Source: Pycnococcus provasolii (lineage: Eukaryota; Chlorophyta; Pseudoscourfieldiophyceae; Pseudoscourfieldiales). Taken from it: DNA of 64,000 nt. Location: NCBI GenBank assembly GCA_049487715.1, contig CP150571.1:186001-250000 (forward strand), in the 5' to 3' direction. Position 1 is the first letter of the stretch. Each line of letters begins with the position of its first letter. This document shows positions 20,692 to 30,609 of this stretch, in pieces. The notes beneath the pieces were generated by a model, which made no database searches, was not told the origin of the DNA, and was given only the letters and a program-made list of their open reading frames with translations. The position numbers and the translations under genes are program-made.

Positions 20692-20759
20692 AAACCCTAA
20701 GTTTAGTTCGCATCACCCTAACCCTAGTTCATATAACCCTAACCCTAATAGCCCTAATC
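20692..20759 (+). repeat. Degenerate CCCTAA cluster in divergent promoter
   Basis: Five motifs of the AAACCCTAA, ACCCTAACCCTAG and CCCTAATCC type sit between the PEX14 start (20550) and the cyclase start (20855). The region is only 304 bases long, so the cluster lies inside both promoters. Confidence 0.8.
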
Positions 20760-20854
20760 CCTTCCGCCTTTAGGGCCTCTCTCGTTCTTCTTCGCATGTG
20801 CATGTCATCTTCTTCTGGATTCTCCTGCCATGCCATATACTCTAAGAATAAGAA

Positions 20855-21754
20855 ATGGCGCCGTTGATGAAAACGAAAACGGCTTGTATTCTGAGCAATT
20901 CTTACCTACTCATTATTCTTCTCCTCACTATGACTACGAATATGGTCGTTTCTTCATTATCTTCTTTTTGTGAAAATTCTCATAGAGGTTCTGGCCATGA
21001 TAGAATACTAGATATCTCCGTCCCGCTTTCAAGTGACCTACCAACTTGGCACAGACCGCCGGGATCTTTGATGCCTATCTCAGTACTCGCCACAGCTGGT
21101 GTACACTCGTCAGCGTCATCAACGTCGTTCATGCACTTTCACAGCCACACCGGCACGCACGTCGACGCGTTCAAACACTTCGTGCCTGACAATTCGCAAT
21201 TCTGTGTCTCTTCCTCGTCATCAGCTTTGTCACACCGATCGTGCCGCGACGGTGACGACCTACTCGCACTCCCACTTCATATCTTAAACGGACCCGTGCA
21301 CATAGTCAACGTGCCCGACGATGTCAAGAGCATCTCGGCAAAGTGGCTCGACCGCGCATTCCCGTCGAGGGAAATGACCCCACGCAGAATACTGTTCCGC
21401 ACGAGACACTCGAGAGACAGGTCTATGTACAATCCTGTCTTCCAGGAAGATTTTATTGCGCTCGATATCACGGGTGCCAAGTGGGTCGTCGAGAGAGGAG
21501 TGAGACTCGTGGGAGTCGATTACCTGTCCGCGCTCACGCTCGAAGACGGTGTCAGCGGACACCAAGTACTACTAGGGCACGGCGTCGTGCTCGTCGAAGG
21601 TCTCGACCTGCTGCTCGAAGGCGAAGACTTAAGTGACGGTGGAAGCGCTTCCCTGATATGCCTCCCTCTTGCAGTCACGGGAGGGGACGGAACGCCAGTG
21701 CGCGCGGCACTCAGCTTCGCGTCGCCCGAGAGCGACGCGTCCTGTAAGGTGTGA
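20855..21754 (+). CDS. Cyclase-family metal hydrolase, kynurenine-formamidase type, with signal peptide
   Basis: This 299-residue protein starts at the ATG 20855. Residues 1 to about 40 contain a strongly hydrophobic segment (YLLIILLLTMTTNMVV), a likely signal peptide. The body is of the cyclase/arylformamidase family: ILDISVPLSSDLPTWHRPPG, the metal-binding HSHTGTHVDAFKHF near residue 95-108, DDLLALPLHIL, KWVVERGVRLVGVDYLSA and a C-terminal GEDLSDGGSASLICLPLAV. Family members hydrolyse N-formyl-kynurenine or related amides in tryptophan breakdown, using a divalent metal held by His/Asp. The secretory-type N-terminus is unusual for a cytosolic kynurenine pathway enzyme. Its stop is 62 bases from the stop of the convergent PDZ-like gene. 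Confidence 0.83.
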   Translation: MAPLMKTKTACILSNSYLLIILLLTMTTNMVVSSLSSFCENSHRGSGHDRILDISVPLSSDLPTWHRPPGSLMPISVLATAGVHSSASSTSFMHFHSHTGTHVDAFKHFVPDNSQFCVSSSSSALSHRSCRDGDDLLALPLHILNGPVHIVNVPDDVKSISAKWLDRAFPSREMTPRRILFRTRHSRDRSMYNPVFQEDFIALDITGAKWVVERGVRLVGVDYLSALTLEDGVSGHQVLLGHGVVLVEGLDLLLEGEDLSDGGSASLICLPLAVTGGDGTPVRAALSFASPESDASCKV

Positions 21755-21816
21755 ATTTGGCTTCTCGAAAACAAAACTTGCATTACACGTACCATACCTT
21801 CTTTGGTGTTGGGGCA

Positions 21817-22580
21817 CTACCTCTCGATGACGATGGCGACGCGCGGGCTCTCAACGCGCGCGCCACCGTCAACGTCGAACGCCTGTGCATGGCTTTGGAT
21901 AGCGCTGATTGCACGGTCAAACGCTCCTATGCCAGCCTTCACTGTGAAGATGCCAGGACGATAGCTCGTCTTTGGCGGATTGCCTGTTTCATTTCGTGTG
22001 TGTTAGACGGTGTTAGTTTCTGTCGTTTGTCCGCCACGAAAAATCTGGTTCGATATAGACTTGCCGTAGAAAGCCAGCTCGTCGACTTTGCCTTTGACTT
22101 CGAAGATGCAGCTGCACGCACGCAGCATGTCGCCTTCTTTCACGCCGGCGGATTTGCCGTTGCCTTCAAGAACCTCGACGGCGACCACCTCGCCCTTTGC
22201 GTTCTCCTCGAACACGATCCCGAGCGGTCTTTCGACGGTTAACGTCACGAGCTGTTTCTTCGCGTCCCTTTCGATGGTCTGCGTCGTCAAGCTCCCGTCC
22301 GGCGCGCCCAGGTCCATCTCGACGGTTTCCACAACTGTAGTCGCGTCATCGCTCGCGGGTCCTCCCGATGGATCTTGGGGCGGCGTGTCTTTCAAAGAGA
22401 CGGCGAACGATGGCTCCAAACCATCACCACCACTCACTGATGCTAAAACACTAACACGACGTGACACTAAAACGACACCATCACGCAAACGAGGAACACG
22501 GCAACGAGGAACACGACGAGGACTGCCCGAGAACGAGGAAACGAGGACGAGGACGTACGCACAGCAACAACGGGACTCAT
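21817..22580 (-). CDS. Small PDZ-like domain protein, two or three exons
   Basis: The 3' part is firm: an exon ending at 22038, a 54-base intron (22037-21984, GTGGCG...AAACAG, with ACTAAC inside) and a last exon 21983-21817 that keeps frame. It encodes RPLGIVFEENAKGEVVAVEV, LEGNGKSAGVKEGDMLRACS and the tail TSYRPGIFTVKAGIGAFDRA. The glycine loop (PLGI), followed by a strand and KEGDML, is the pattern of a PDZ domain like that of chloroplast MET1-type proteins. The 5' end is uncertain: the main frame has no ATG. Using the ATG at 22578-22580 with a donor GTACGT at 22558 and an acceptor at 22443 restores frame and gives 197 residues; a donor at GTTCTC is an alternative with a more transit-like N-terminus. 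Confidence 0.66.
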
Positions 22581-22806
22581 GATCTGATGGACCTGATGAA
22601 CACTTGTAAACGTCACGAAACTAAGCTTAATCGATCTGCTGATGAAAGACAGTTCCTGTAGAAACGGAACGGGAACGGGACGGACACAGCTGTATACCGC
22701 CTTATTACAGTAGATACGGCTATCAAATTAAAGACCAAGAGGGGAGAAGGAAATCGAAATCTGAGGCGGAGAAGAGCTCATCATCAGGAGGGAATCGGAA
22801 TCCGGG

Positions 22807-22836
22807 TTAGGGTTAGGGTTAGGGTTAGGGTTAGGG
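22807..22836 (+). repeat. Interstitial telomere-type array, five perfect TTAGGG units
   Basis: Five perfect TTAGGG units lie in the divergent region between the PDZ-like gene and the gene starting at 23431. The strand is opposite to that of the array at 11364. Confidence 0.93.
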
Positions 22837-23216
22837 TTACTGGGACACCGGCTGGCCGCCTCACCGGCTCGGGGCTGGCCAACTAACCGCGCGTGACCGC
22901 GTGCCGACTGCCGAGGTCGACTGCCGAGTGATTCTTTCAAGAGCCTTGACCACCTCAATAACAGGTCTCAATCGCCTTTAATGGCTTTGAGGAGAACGTG
23001 CCGAACCACCACCGGCTGACCGGCTGGCTTTGGGCCATTGAGAGTTTGAGCTCGGAGCCCAGGACTCGGCTGATGGAGGAGCCTTGAGCACCACCTGACC
23101 AGTGACCACCACCCGACGACCAGACTAGGCCGCGCATTGCCTTGCCGCGCATGTAAATTATATCTTCCGCTGGTTTGTTTCATGGTTTCGATTATTCGGG
23201 TTTTTCCAGATTCCGC

Positions 23217-23260
23217 CCTTTTTTTTCATTTTTTTTCATTTTTTTTCATTTTTTCCTTTT
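23217..23260 (+). repeat. T-rich tandem repeat
   Basis: Three to four copies of a TTTTTTTTCAT unit stand about 170-210 bases upstream of the ATG at 23431. It may be a nucleosome-free poly-T promoter element of the downstream gene; this is inferred. Confidence 0.75.
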
Positions 23261-23430
23261 TCCTCTTGTGAAGACCCAAAGTTGGCGATCTCCAACATCT
23301 TGCCAACTTATATCGATTAAAATCTTTGACGGATCAGGTTTTCTTTGACGACTTTCTTGACGAGTACGATGGCGATGAGGACGAGTACGATGACGTCTCA
23401 TTTGCTCCTTGTGGTGGTGGTGGTGGTTTC

Positions 23431-24402
23431 CGTATGGTTTGTGTTTGGAATATTCACCTTAAGGGTAGCGGCGGCCCGGCGGCCTCGGAGGAGGCGGCCT
23501 CAGGGGCATCAGGTGGTGGTGCCTCGGCCTCGGAATCCCCTTCTGAACCGTCCACGTGCTCCTCCCCAGACTCATCGTCCTCGTCATCATCGGAAGCAGC
23601 AGCAGTTGGGTCTTCGTGTGCAGCGCCCTCCATCTCGTCCTCCTCGTACGACGACGACACAAAGTACGAAGCACAGAAAGTCTCCTTCATGATCACAAGC
23701 GCGTACGGAACGATCGCGGAGAGCTACGCGTTCCAACAGGGAGGAAGGACGAACACGAAGGAGTTTGCAAACACAGTCTTCGCGAGATTCGAGGAGATGT
23801 GCGCAGAGCAAGGCAAGAAGGCGCCTTCCAAGCCAGCAGAAGGGGGAATCGCCATCACAAACCTGACAAAAACGACGTCTGAGATATTCGTCAACGCCCT
23901 ACTAGAAACGGCTGTCGACACCGTCGGACACTGGAGTGACAAAGAGTGGAAGAGACTCGTCGAAAGGTACGCGGCCAAGCTCTTCGAGTACTTCCGTGCG
24001 CACTACGCGTCGAAAGAAGACTTCGACGCAACGGGTGTATACGAGAACTTTGACAACGTGGAGAAGATCACGAAGATATACCTCGACTTGCTTCAGGAAG
24101 ATTCCGCCTTCTGCGAAAAAGCCTCCATCAACTTTGGCAAGAACCCCGCAGCCAAACTTGACGCTGGCGACGATGTGCGCGCATATCTCACCTTCAAAGG
24201 GTGCCTCGGAGAGACGGCGTTCCGTGCCGCAGAAGAGCGACTCATCACCGTGAAGTTCAGCGTGTACAGCGCGGTGCTCGAACACATCCTTATGAGTCAC
24301 GGCGTGATCGCGGACACGAAAAGGCACAAAAAGAAGACTGCGGCGCTGAACGAAAGTGGAGGCGCAGGAGTCGTCGACGTCATGACACTCAGCGCGCTGT
24401 AA
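23431..24402 (+). CDS. Unknown helical protein with Ser/Asp-rich N-terminus
   Basis: From the first in-frame ATG at 23431 the protein has 323 residues. The frame stays open upstream to a TTG near 23326 and contains an acidic DEYDGDEDEYDD stretch, so a missed 5' exon is possible. In another frame an ATG at 23369 begins a signal-peptide-like sequence that would need a splice to join. Residues 10-80 are Ala/Ser/Gly-rich low complexity. From about residue 90 the protein is ordered and helical: VSFMITSAYGTIAESYAFQQ, TNTKEFANTVFARFEEMCAE, IFVNALLETAVDTVGHWSD and VYSAVLEHILMSHGVIADTK. No known domain is recognised. A TGTAA overlaps the stop codon. Confidence 0.7.
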   Translation, partial: RMVCVWNIHLKGSGGPAASEEAASGASGGGASASESPSEPSTCSSPDSSSSSSSEAAAVGSSCAAPSISSSSYDDDTKYEAQKVSFMITSAYGTIAESYAFQQGGRTNTKEFANTVFARFEEMCAEQGKKAPSKPAEGGIAITNLTKTTSEIFVNALLETAVDTVGHWSDKEWKRLVERYAAKLFEYFRAHYASKEDFDATGVYENFDNVEKITKIYLDLLQEDSAFCEKASINFGKNPAAKLDAGDDVRAYLTFKGCLGETAFRAAEERLITVKFSVYSAVLEHILMSHGVIADTKRHKKKTAALNESGGAGVVDVMTLSAL

Positions 24403-24671
24403 TCAAAAGAGAAATTTCAAATTTCAAATTTCCCTGAAAAAAACAACGCATCTTGTGGAGATCAAATGAAGATAAGATCACGTACTTCTTACAGTAAGTT
24501 AGTACAGTACGATACGATACGATACGAAAAAGGCAGTCTATAATATGTATGTATAAGATGGTGCCATATGTAGTCTATTGTACATGCGCCTCAACACCAC
24601 CATTGATTGATTGATTGATTGATTTTGTCAGTCAGTCAGTCAGCCTGGTGGTGGTTAACACTCGCCGGCCG

Positions 24672-27275
24672 TTAAGCGGTTCCGTCTTCGTCGCTTAATT
24701 TTTTTCCAGGAGGAGTTTCCCCTCTCCCCCCCTGAGGGCTTAACCCGGCGGTTAAATGCTTCGAACTTGCTTTGCGCTCCGTGAAATTCGCCTTGCGCTC
24801 CGTCCTCAGCATCTGAATGTGGTTGTACATTCCATTCAAGTTCTTCACCTCCGACTTTAGCGATTTGAGGTTGCGTGCGACATCAGAAATCATGTAGCGA
24901 ATCTCGAGGTGGTCAAATGGATTCACGTGACTCGGGTGATGCAGCCGCTGACTACGCAGCCGATTCGTCTCTTTCGCCTCATCCGGATCGTACCAGTCTG
25001 ACAAGCCCTGACCAGCTGCGGCTGCCTCGACACAATGATTGCGCACCTGTCTACCTAGCATCCTGAATTGCGACGCGGCATCGTGACCGCCGTAGTTGAA
25101 CATTGTTTTGAGACTCTTCTGAAGCAGTCCAGACAACTTGCTTTCAAAGCGAACGCTGTTCACGCGATAGATTGTGTCAATCTTAAGGCGGAACGTGTCG
25201 TGCTTTTTCAGCAGCTCCGCCACATCCTTGCCAGATATGCGCAGCATTGAGCAGGGTGTCATGCTTTTGACATTCTCCTGCCTTCTCACCTTTTCGAGCG
25301 AAAAGTAGTAGTTCTTCAACATCGACGAGAGGAGCGCCGTCTCGCCAAACACGTCGCCAGACGTGAGCTTACCTAGGCGCTTCTCACGATCAATGTCCAG
25401 CACAAACGCAAGACCATGCTTCATGATGAACACATCCGACCCAATCTCTCCCCTGTTATATATGTAGGTATTCGCCGTGCAATTGTATGGATAAAGCACA
25501 TCACAGACGTCCGTGATGTAAGCCGAATCGACGTTTTGGCCTGCGAGGAGCGGGCATTTTGCAGTAAGGTCGGCGTACATGTGCACGAGAATGTCCTTGC
25601 GTAGCCCAACGGGCACTTCGCTTAGCAGCGTCTTGCTGTCGTACGATCTCACCTCCTGTCGCCGGAAGAAGGCCAGCAGAGCCAATCGCGTCGCAGATGG
25701 CAGGTTGTGGTCGCGGATAAATGCCTGAACTTGCTCGATGTGAGCCTTATATTTCGCACGCGTACTATCGAGCTGCGCAATGACATGGCTCATATTCGAA
25801 ATGATCTCGGAGAAGACGATACCGCCAGCAATCATACCGATGATGGCAAACACTCGTTCCCCTTGCGTACTTGCGGATATATCGCCGTACCCGACCGTCG
25901 TCATGGTGGTGAAGGCCCAGTATATGCTCGCGACGTAGCGATCCATTAGGCCATACAATGTTCGGCACTCACCTCCAAGCTCGCGTGTTTCGTCCGCGTT
26001 CCAGCTGTACGGGAACGAGCACGTCGCCTCCGTCGCATGTTCATTCACCATGTCAGTCCCGCCGAACATTCCCTTGATCCACTCGTACTTCACGCCGCTA
26101 TTGATGAGCTCCGTTTCGGACTCCGTCCAGTAGTCGGGCGAGCTGAAGTAGTAGAAGAAGCATCCGAAGAAGTGGCCGAGAAACATGAGGATGAACACGT
26201 GGCGGAAAATCGAGATGACGGGCAGGAGTTGGAAGAGGTCGTTCTGGTACCGCTCGAAGAGCCGGCGCATGCGCGTTAGGCGGAGGAGCTTGAAGAGGCG
26301 CGTGAGGCGGAGGATGCGGATGATGCGCACGAGGCTCGCGCTGCTGTCAACCTTCTTGCCATCGCACGACGACCAGGAGCAGACGAAGGTGCCCTGCTTG
26401 ATGTTGATCGCGAGGTCGATGGGGAGGCACGCCAACACGTCGATCGCGAACCACGAGCGCATGTACTGCGCTCTGATGGTGCGCGTGTCGGAAATCACCT
26501 CGCCCGTGTCGGCATTCTCGATGGCAGTGATGAAGTTGAGCAAGATGTCGATGTAGAAGTACATGTCCACGAAAAACTCAACCGCGAACGCGAACCCCTT
26601 CGGCGCGACGTCGTATCCCACGCGCAGCGGCACCACGATTGCCAAGTACAGGAGCACGAACGCCTGCGTAATGTCCCAGACGCGGCGGAAGAGCGTGTCC
26701 GGCTTGAAGATATACCAAGGCATCGCATGTTCATGGCTGTGGTCGTTCGGGTGCGCTTCTTGCTTGTGACCGGACTTCGTGCTTTCCTCGTGGTGGCCGA
26801 AGAGCTTGTACGTCTCCTCCAAGTCTTTGCGTAAGATCCCGACGAAGTTCAGCCCGGCAAATACGGAGCGCGCACGCATCCTGGACTTGAGAACTCGTCT
26901 TCCATCTTCGAAGTAGTGGTATTTTTCGTCGTCGTCACTGTTGTAGTCGCTATTATCGTCGTCGTCGTCGTCGTCGTCGTCATTGTTCGTCGTAGAGCTT
27001 TGTCGCGACACACTGGCCCACAATACTTTCTTCTTCGGCTTGTTGCCTTGTTCTTCTTCATCCACCGGAGCGGGCGCATGAACGGCGCCAACATCCGCTT
27101 TCTCGTCTGTCGGTGGTACATCGCCACCGTTCTCGAGCGAGTCTTTTATCCCTACAACTTCTGTATCATCGTAGGGGGTATCGTACGGTAGTGGCGACAC
27201 GCGGTTTGGGTTTGGTTCAAACAGCTTGCCCACCGCCGACCAGTCGTTGTTGACCTTCTCCTCTGGGCCCGCCAT
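24672..27275 (-). CDS. Voltage-gated potassium channel with cyclic-nucleotide-binding domain
   Basis: An 867-residue protein from the ATG at 27273-27275. The acidic N-terminus has a nine-Asp run. Six transmembrane segments start near residue 205 (VWDITQAFVLLYLAIVVPLR). S4 has regularly spaced Arg/Lys (RIIRILRLTRLFKLLRLTR). The pore helix and filter read YWAFTTMTTVGYGDIS, so the pore is potassium selective. After S6 (IGMIAGGIVFSEIISNM) comes a C-linker and a cyclic-nucleotide-binding fold near residues 570-680 (GEIGSDVFIMKHG, SGDVFGETALLS). This is the EAG/HCN/plant KAT layout. The canonical phosphate-binding Arg of the GETALL..RTAT cassette is not evident, so ligand binding is doubtful. No ankyrin domain follows. 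It acts in the plasma or an internal membrane. Confidence 0.92.
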   Translation of the reverse strand: MAGPEEKVNNDWSAVGKLFEPNPNRVSPLPYDTPYDDTEVVGIKDSLENGGDVPPTDEKADVGAVHAPAPVDEEEQGNKPKKKVLWASVSRQSSTTNNDDDDDDDDDNSDYNSDDDEKYHYFEDGRRVLKSRMRARSVFAGLNFVGILRKDLEETYKLFGHHEESTKSGHKQEAHPNDHSHEHAMPWYIFKPDTLFRRVWDITQAFVLLYLAIVVPLRVGYDVAPKGFAFAVEFFVDMYFYIDILLNFITAIENADTGEVISDTRTIRAQYMRSWFAIDVLACLPIDLAINIKQGTFVCSWSSCDGKKVDSSASLVRIIRILRLTRLFKLLRLTRMRRLFERYQNDLFQLLPVISIFRHVFILMFLGHFFGCFFYYFSSPDYWTESETELINSGVKYEWIKGMFGGTDMVNEHATEATCSFPYSWNADETRELGGECRTLYGLMDRYVASIYWAFTTMTTVGYGDISASTQGERVFAIIGMIAGGIVFSEIISNMSHVIAQLDSTRAKYKAHIEQVQAFIRDHNLPSATRLALLAFFRRQEVRSYDSKTLLSEVPVGLRKDILVHMYADLTAKCPLLAGQNVDSAYITDVCDVLYPYNCTANTYIYNRGEIGSDVFIMKHGLAFVLDIDREKRLGKLTSGDVFGETALLSSMLKNYYFSLEKVRRQENVKSMTPCSMLRISGKDVAELLKKHDTFRLKIDTIYRVNSVRFESKLSGLLQKSLKTMFNYGGHDAASQFRMLGRQVRNHCVEAAAAGQGLSDWYDPDEAKETNRLRSQRLHHPSHVNPFDHLEIRYMISDVARNLKSLKSEVKNLNGMYNHIQMLRTERKANFTERKASSKHLTAGLSPQGGRGETPPGKKLSDEDGTA

Positions 27276-28486
27276 GTTCCGTCCGTCTGTGTTGCGCCAA
27301 CAATAGCTTCTAGCACGTGTCGGCACGCACAGCCGTCAGCGCGAGCAGGCAGCGCGCAAGCAAGGCAGCGCGCGGAAGCAAGCACACGGCAACTCAGGTT
27401 CGCCGCGGCCAACCCCCCCTCCAGGCGGGGCTCCAGCCCTTAAGCTTGAACAGTGAGCGCTACGGTCTGACGGTAGGCTGCGGCCTGCGGGCTCAAAGCT
27501 GCGAGGTGCCAACGCCACCGCCTGACCGGGAGGTAAGGTAAGTTTACCAGGACTGTACTACTGAACCGCTGTGCTGTACCGCTGTGGCGCTGTGCTGTGC
27601 CGTGCTGTGCTATATCTACAGTATGCTCTCGAGAACTTCAATGAAGAGCTGTGATGAATGGCTGGTGAAGAGCTGTTCTGCGCAGTATTTCCATGTATTT
27701 ATGTCTGCTCATATTTACCACCTTCTTGAGTTCTTCTTCCCTACAAAGCTTGACCTCTTGTTACACTGCCCTACAGGATTGGTCCATCTTCGTATGTACA
27801 GTATTGGCAGTTCGAGATTTCCCAAAGAGAGGTGCTGAAAACTCGGTGGGTCTTCACGAGGAAGGGCAGGAACTTCACGGTCAGCGCGATATCATCCGGA
27901 ACGGCTTCTTCTTCTTCTCCTTCTTCTCGTTGATCCACGTCGTCGAGGGATACATAAGCGAGATGGGGGTGCCATCGTGGTACCGTACCTTTACCTATAA
28001 AAGGGGGAGGGAAACACCTTAAAGGCCACACCTCACAGGCTCACACCTGTCATAGAGGGACAAAGAGGATAATAGGTGGTCAAGGTGGTCAAGCCAGCCC
28101 TCTTAGTCTAAACCTTCACCTGTAGTCCTGTACCACCTTTGTCATCTACCCGCAGAAATGGGCGGTAAGGTTAGGGTTTGGGCGACCCAGCTAGGGTTAA
28201 CCATCGGCTGACTCCTCTCCATACCCCTTTAACGTCAGATGGAAATTGGAATAAGGAGCGAGTGGCTCCCAAAAGTCGCGAAGTGGTACATGCGCACCGG
28301 GAAAAAAACCCAGCCAGAAGTGCCACACACGGATAGAAGAAAGATGCTACGAAGAGAAGAGTTACAAAACAGGCTTAAGGTGCCTCTACGACCACCAACA
28401 TGCAACTTGCATAGAATCACGCGCAGAGCTCGATCTGCCTGCGCGAAGGTAAAGGGAACGACAGAGATGCTTGCGGCAATCGGAAT
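27276..28486. other. Long 5' intergenic region of the potassium channel gene
   Basis: No convincing gene is seen. A GCTGTGCTGTAC-like imperfect repeat lies at 27560-27615 and isolated GGTTAGGGTTT and TAGGGTTAA motifs at 28168-28200. The flanks are the channel gene start and the 3' end of the amino acid transporter. Confidence 0.5.
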
Positions 28487-30184
28487 TCAGCTCTGGCACT
28501 TACCATTCACCAGGTCGATTATCACCTCCGCGCCTGTTGCCACGCCAGCCAAGCCAAACAAAAGCATACCGAGACATCCAATCCGCACGCCGGGAGACAA
28601 GCCGTCCTGCTGACCGCCCTCAAGTGCAAGCGCACAAGCGGCGGGAAGCAGGAACGATAAAAGCGAGTTAAAGATGGCACCGGACAGCGCGGTGACCTGG
28701 CTGAAACACGGAATGCTCAGTGCGGCGGCCGCGGGTGCAGCCACGATGAGCGCGCGAGTCACCGGCCATGCCCGCCCGACAACGCGCTCTGGGCACAGGA
28801 TGTCGCAGCATGGCATCAGCATGATGGGCATCGAGCATAGCACGACAGCTGTGAGCATGAGTTGCACGCCAACACGAAGCGTCTCGTCGGAGAGCAGCTC
28901 GGTGATCTCCTTCTCCCCCACCTTGTCACCGTAGAACATGTAGCCAATCGCGCCAAATGCAACGTACAAAATCGTGACCGTGATGGCGGATGCGTCCGCA
29001 ACCTGGATCAGCTCTCGACGCGCGCTCACCTCTGCGCCTCCGAAGGGAAGGTCGTCAGCGATGCTCGCGCCAACGGCGAGCGGCCAAGGACTCGTGCCAA
29101 GAAGAGGAAGAGCTTCGCCATTGCTCTCTGGATCCTCCGCCATGGAGTACGCGTAAGGAGGCGGCGGCGATGTCGCCGAGGACGATGCCGGCAAGTCGTC
29201 TCCGCGTCGCTTCGTTGGGCTCGGCGTGCGAAGCGGCGATCCGTTGCACCATGCCTCGAATGCTGCCTCAAATGTTCCGCCGGAGTTCGGGCCACCAGTC
29301 TTGCGGACGCGCGCACGAACCATGTCCGCAACCGCGGCGCGTCGCAGAGCATCCTCGAGACTTCCTACAACCGCCTGGCAGCAGTAAGAAAAGGCGCCGA
29401 TGCCGAAGAACTCGGGAAATCTCTTTTTGATCCAAGGTCCGTACGCGTGCTTGTCCCAAGGCGCGTGCACGTCGTCGCGGTGATGCATCATACCGTCTGC
29501 GAAGATAGTTGCCACGCCACCGCACACGGCGACAGCGTTCAAAACAGATACGAACTGCAGCCTCTCCACGCGTCGAACGAGCTGCAGGAGCGCGCAAAGG
29601 CACCACAGCATAAGAATAACCCGTCCGGTGGGAAGAGTGTGGCCGTGCGTTAGCGTCTTGATTACGTCGGATAGGTTCTGACTTGCAAATACGAAGTAAC
29701 TCGTAGCAAATCCGAACTGGCTGCACAGCACCGCGGTGGCAGCAATGACCCGCCCTGGAGCACCAAAGGCGGCGTGCGCGATATCGTCGAAGCGCGCTCC
29801 TGGGAACGGCCTGCACCACACGAGCAGGCGGACGGAGAATGCGCAGAACGCGGCAAAGACGGCGATGGCGACGGAGGATGCGATGATGCCCCCCTCCTGA
29901 AATCCGGACGGGAATACGAGCAGCCCAGATCCCACGAGGCAGTTCACAAGACTTCCGTACGCCGACATCCAACCTGAGCTTCTCTTTTTAACGCCTGATG
30001 GTCCTAAGCCTGATGTTGAGCCTGATGTTGAGCCTCTCCGAGCTCTCACACCACCCCCATCCCTCAGGCCCTCCCCAAAGGCCCCTAAGGCCGGGGTCAA
30101 CGCGGTGGACCCGTAGTCAACGCGGTGCAAGGCGAGTGCAGGCGAAGGTAAGGCACCAGAGAGGCCAAGTGGCGGGGCCGCCAT
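28487..30184 (-). CDS. Amino acid transporter of the AAAP/SLC38 superfamily
   Basis: A 565-residue polytopic protein from the ATG at 30182-30184. After a 70-residue Gly/Ser-rich cytosolic start, the first helix region SAYGSLVNCLVGSGLLVFPS carries the glycine-rich bend of the LeuT-fold AAAP family (N-x(3)-G-x-G-x(2)-x-P). About eleven hydrophobic segments follow. A large loop near residues 295-365 is Pro/Ser-rich and variable. Motifs FGIGAFSYCCQAVVGSLEDA and YVAFGAIGYMFYGDKVGEKE fit the family. Vacuolar AVT-type transporters and SLC38 are the closest concept; the transported amino acid and the membrane are not deducible. It is divergent from the ankyrin-repeat gene, with an array of TTAGGG in between. 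Confidence 0.86.
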   Translation of the reverse strand: MAAPPLGLSGALPSPALALHRVDYGSTALTPALGAFGEGLRDGGGVRARRGSTSGSTSGLGPSGVKKRSSGWMSAYGSLVNCLVGSGLLVFPSGFQEGGIIASSVAIAVFAAFCAFSVRLLVWCRPFPGARFDDIAHAAFGAPGRVIAATAVLCSQFGFATSYFVFASQNLSDVIKTLTHGHTLPTGRVILMLWCLCALLQLVRRVERLQFVSVLNAVAVCGGVATIFADGMMHHRDDVHAPWDKHAYGPWIKKRFPEFFGIGAFSYCCQAVVGSLEDALRRAAVADMVRARVRKTGGPNSGGTFEAAFEAWCNGSPLRTPSPTKRRGDDLPASSSATSPPPPYAYSMAEDPESNGEALPLLGTSPWPLAVGASIADDLPFGGAEVSARRELIQVADASAITVTILYVAFGAIGYMFYGDKVGEKEITELLSDETLRVGVQLMLTAVVLCSMPIMLMPCCDILCPERVVGRAWPVTRALIVAAPAAAALSIPCFSQVTALSGAIFNSLLSFLLPAACALALEGGQQDGLSPGVRIGCLGMLLFGLAGVATGAEVIIDLVNGKCQS

Positions 30185-30299
30185 GGCTCTGGCCGGCTGC
30201 GGCGGGGCGGCGGCGTGCGCGGTGAGGACGGCATGGCTTGTAAAATACTTCCTTCAGGTCAAGGTTGGGTGGGGAGATGAGGCGAGCACGAGGTCGGGG

Positions 30300-30329
30300 T
30301 TAGGGTTAGGGTTAGGGTTAGGGTTAGGG
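30300..30329 (+). repeat. Interstitial telomere-type array, five perfect TTAGGG units
   Basis: Five perfect units lie 116 bases upstream of the transporter ATG and 281 bases upstream of the ankyrin gene ATG, inside a 425-base divergent promoter region. Confidence 0.93.
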
Positions 30330-30609
30330 AGTGGTGGCCAGGTGGCCTGAACTGCGTGCGGCGTGTGAGTGGTGACCGTTGCCTTCTTGATGAGGACCCT
30401 TGAGCCTTGAGGATGCCCTTGAAGAAGCACGACAGGCTTCTATAGACTGGCGTCAAGGTGTCAGAAGGAAGGTGTCCCAGGATCCCAGCGAAGACCTGTG
30501 TCAGAAGGTAACTGAAGGTGTCCCAGCACTTCACCTTAAGTTTAGTTAAGGCGGCCCTTAAGGCATTTTGTTGTTTTTTGTTTTGCGGCCGCACTTGTAT
30601 TTTGTGTTT

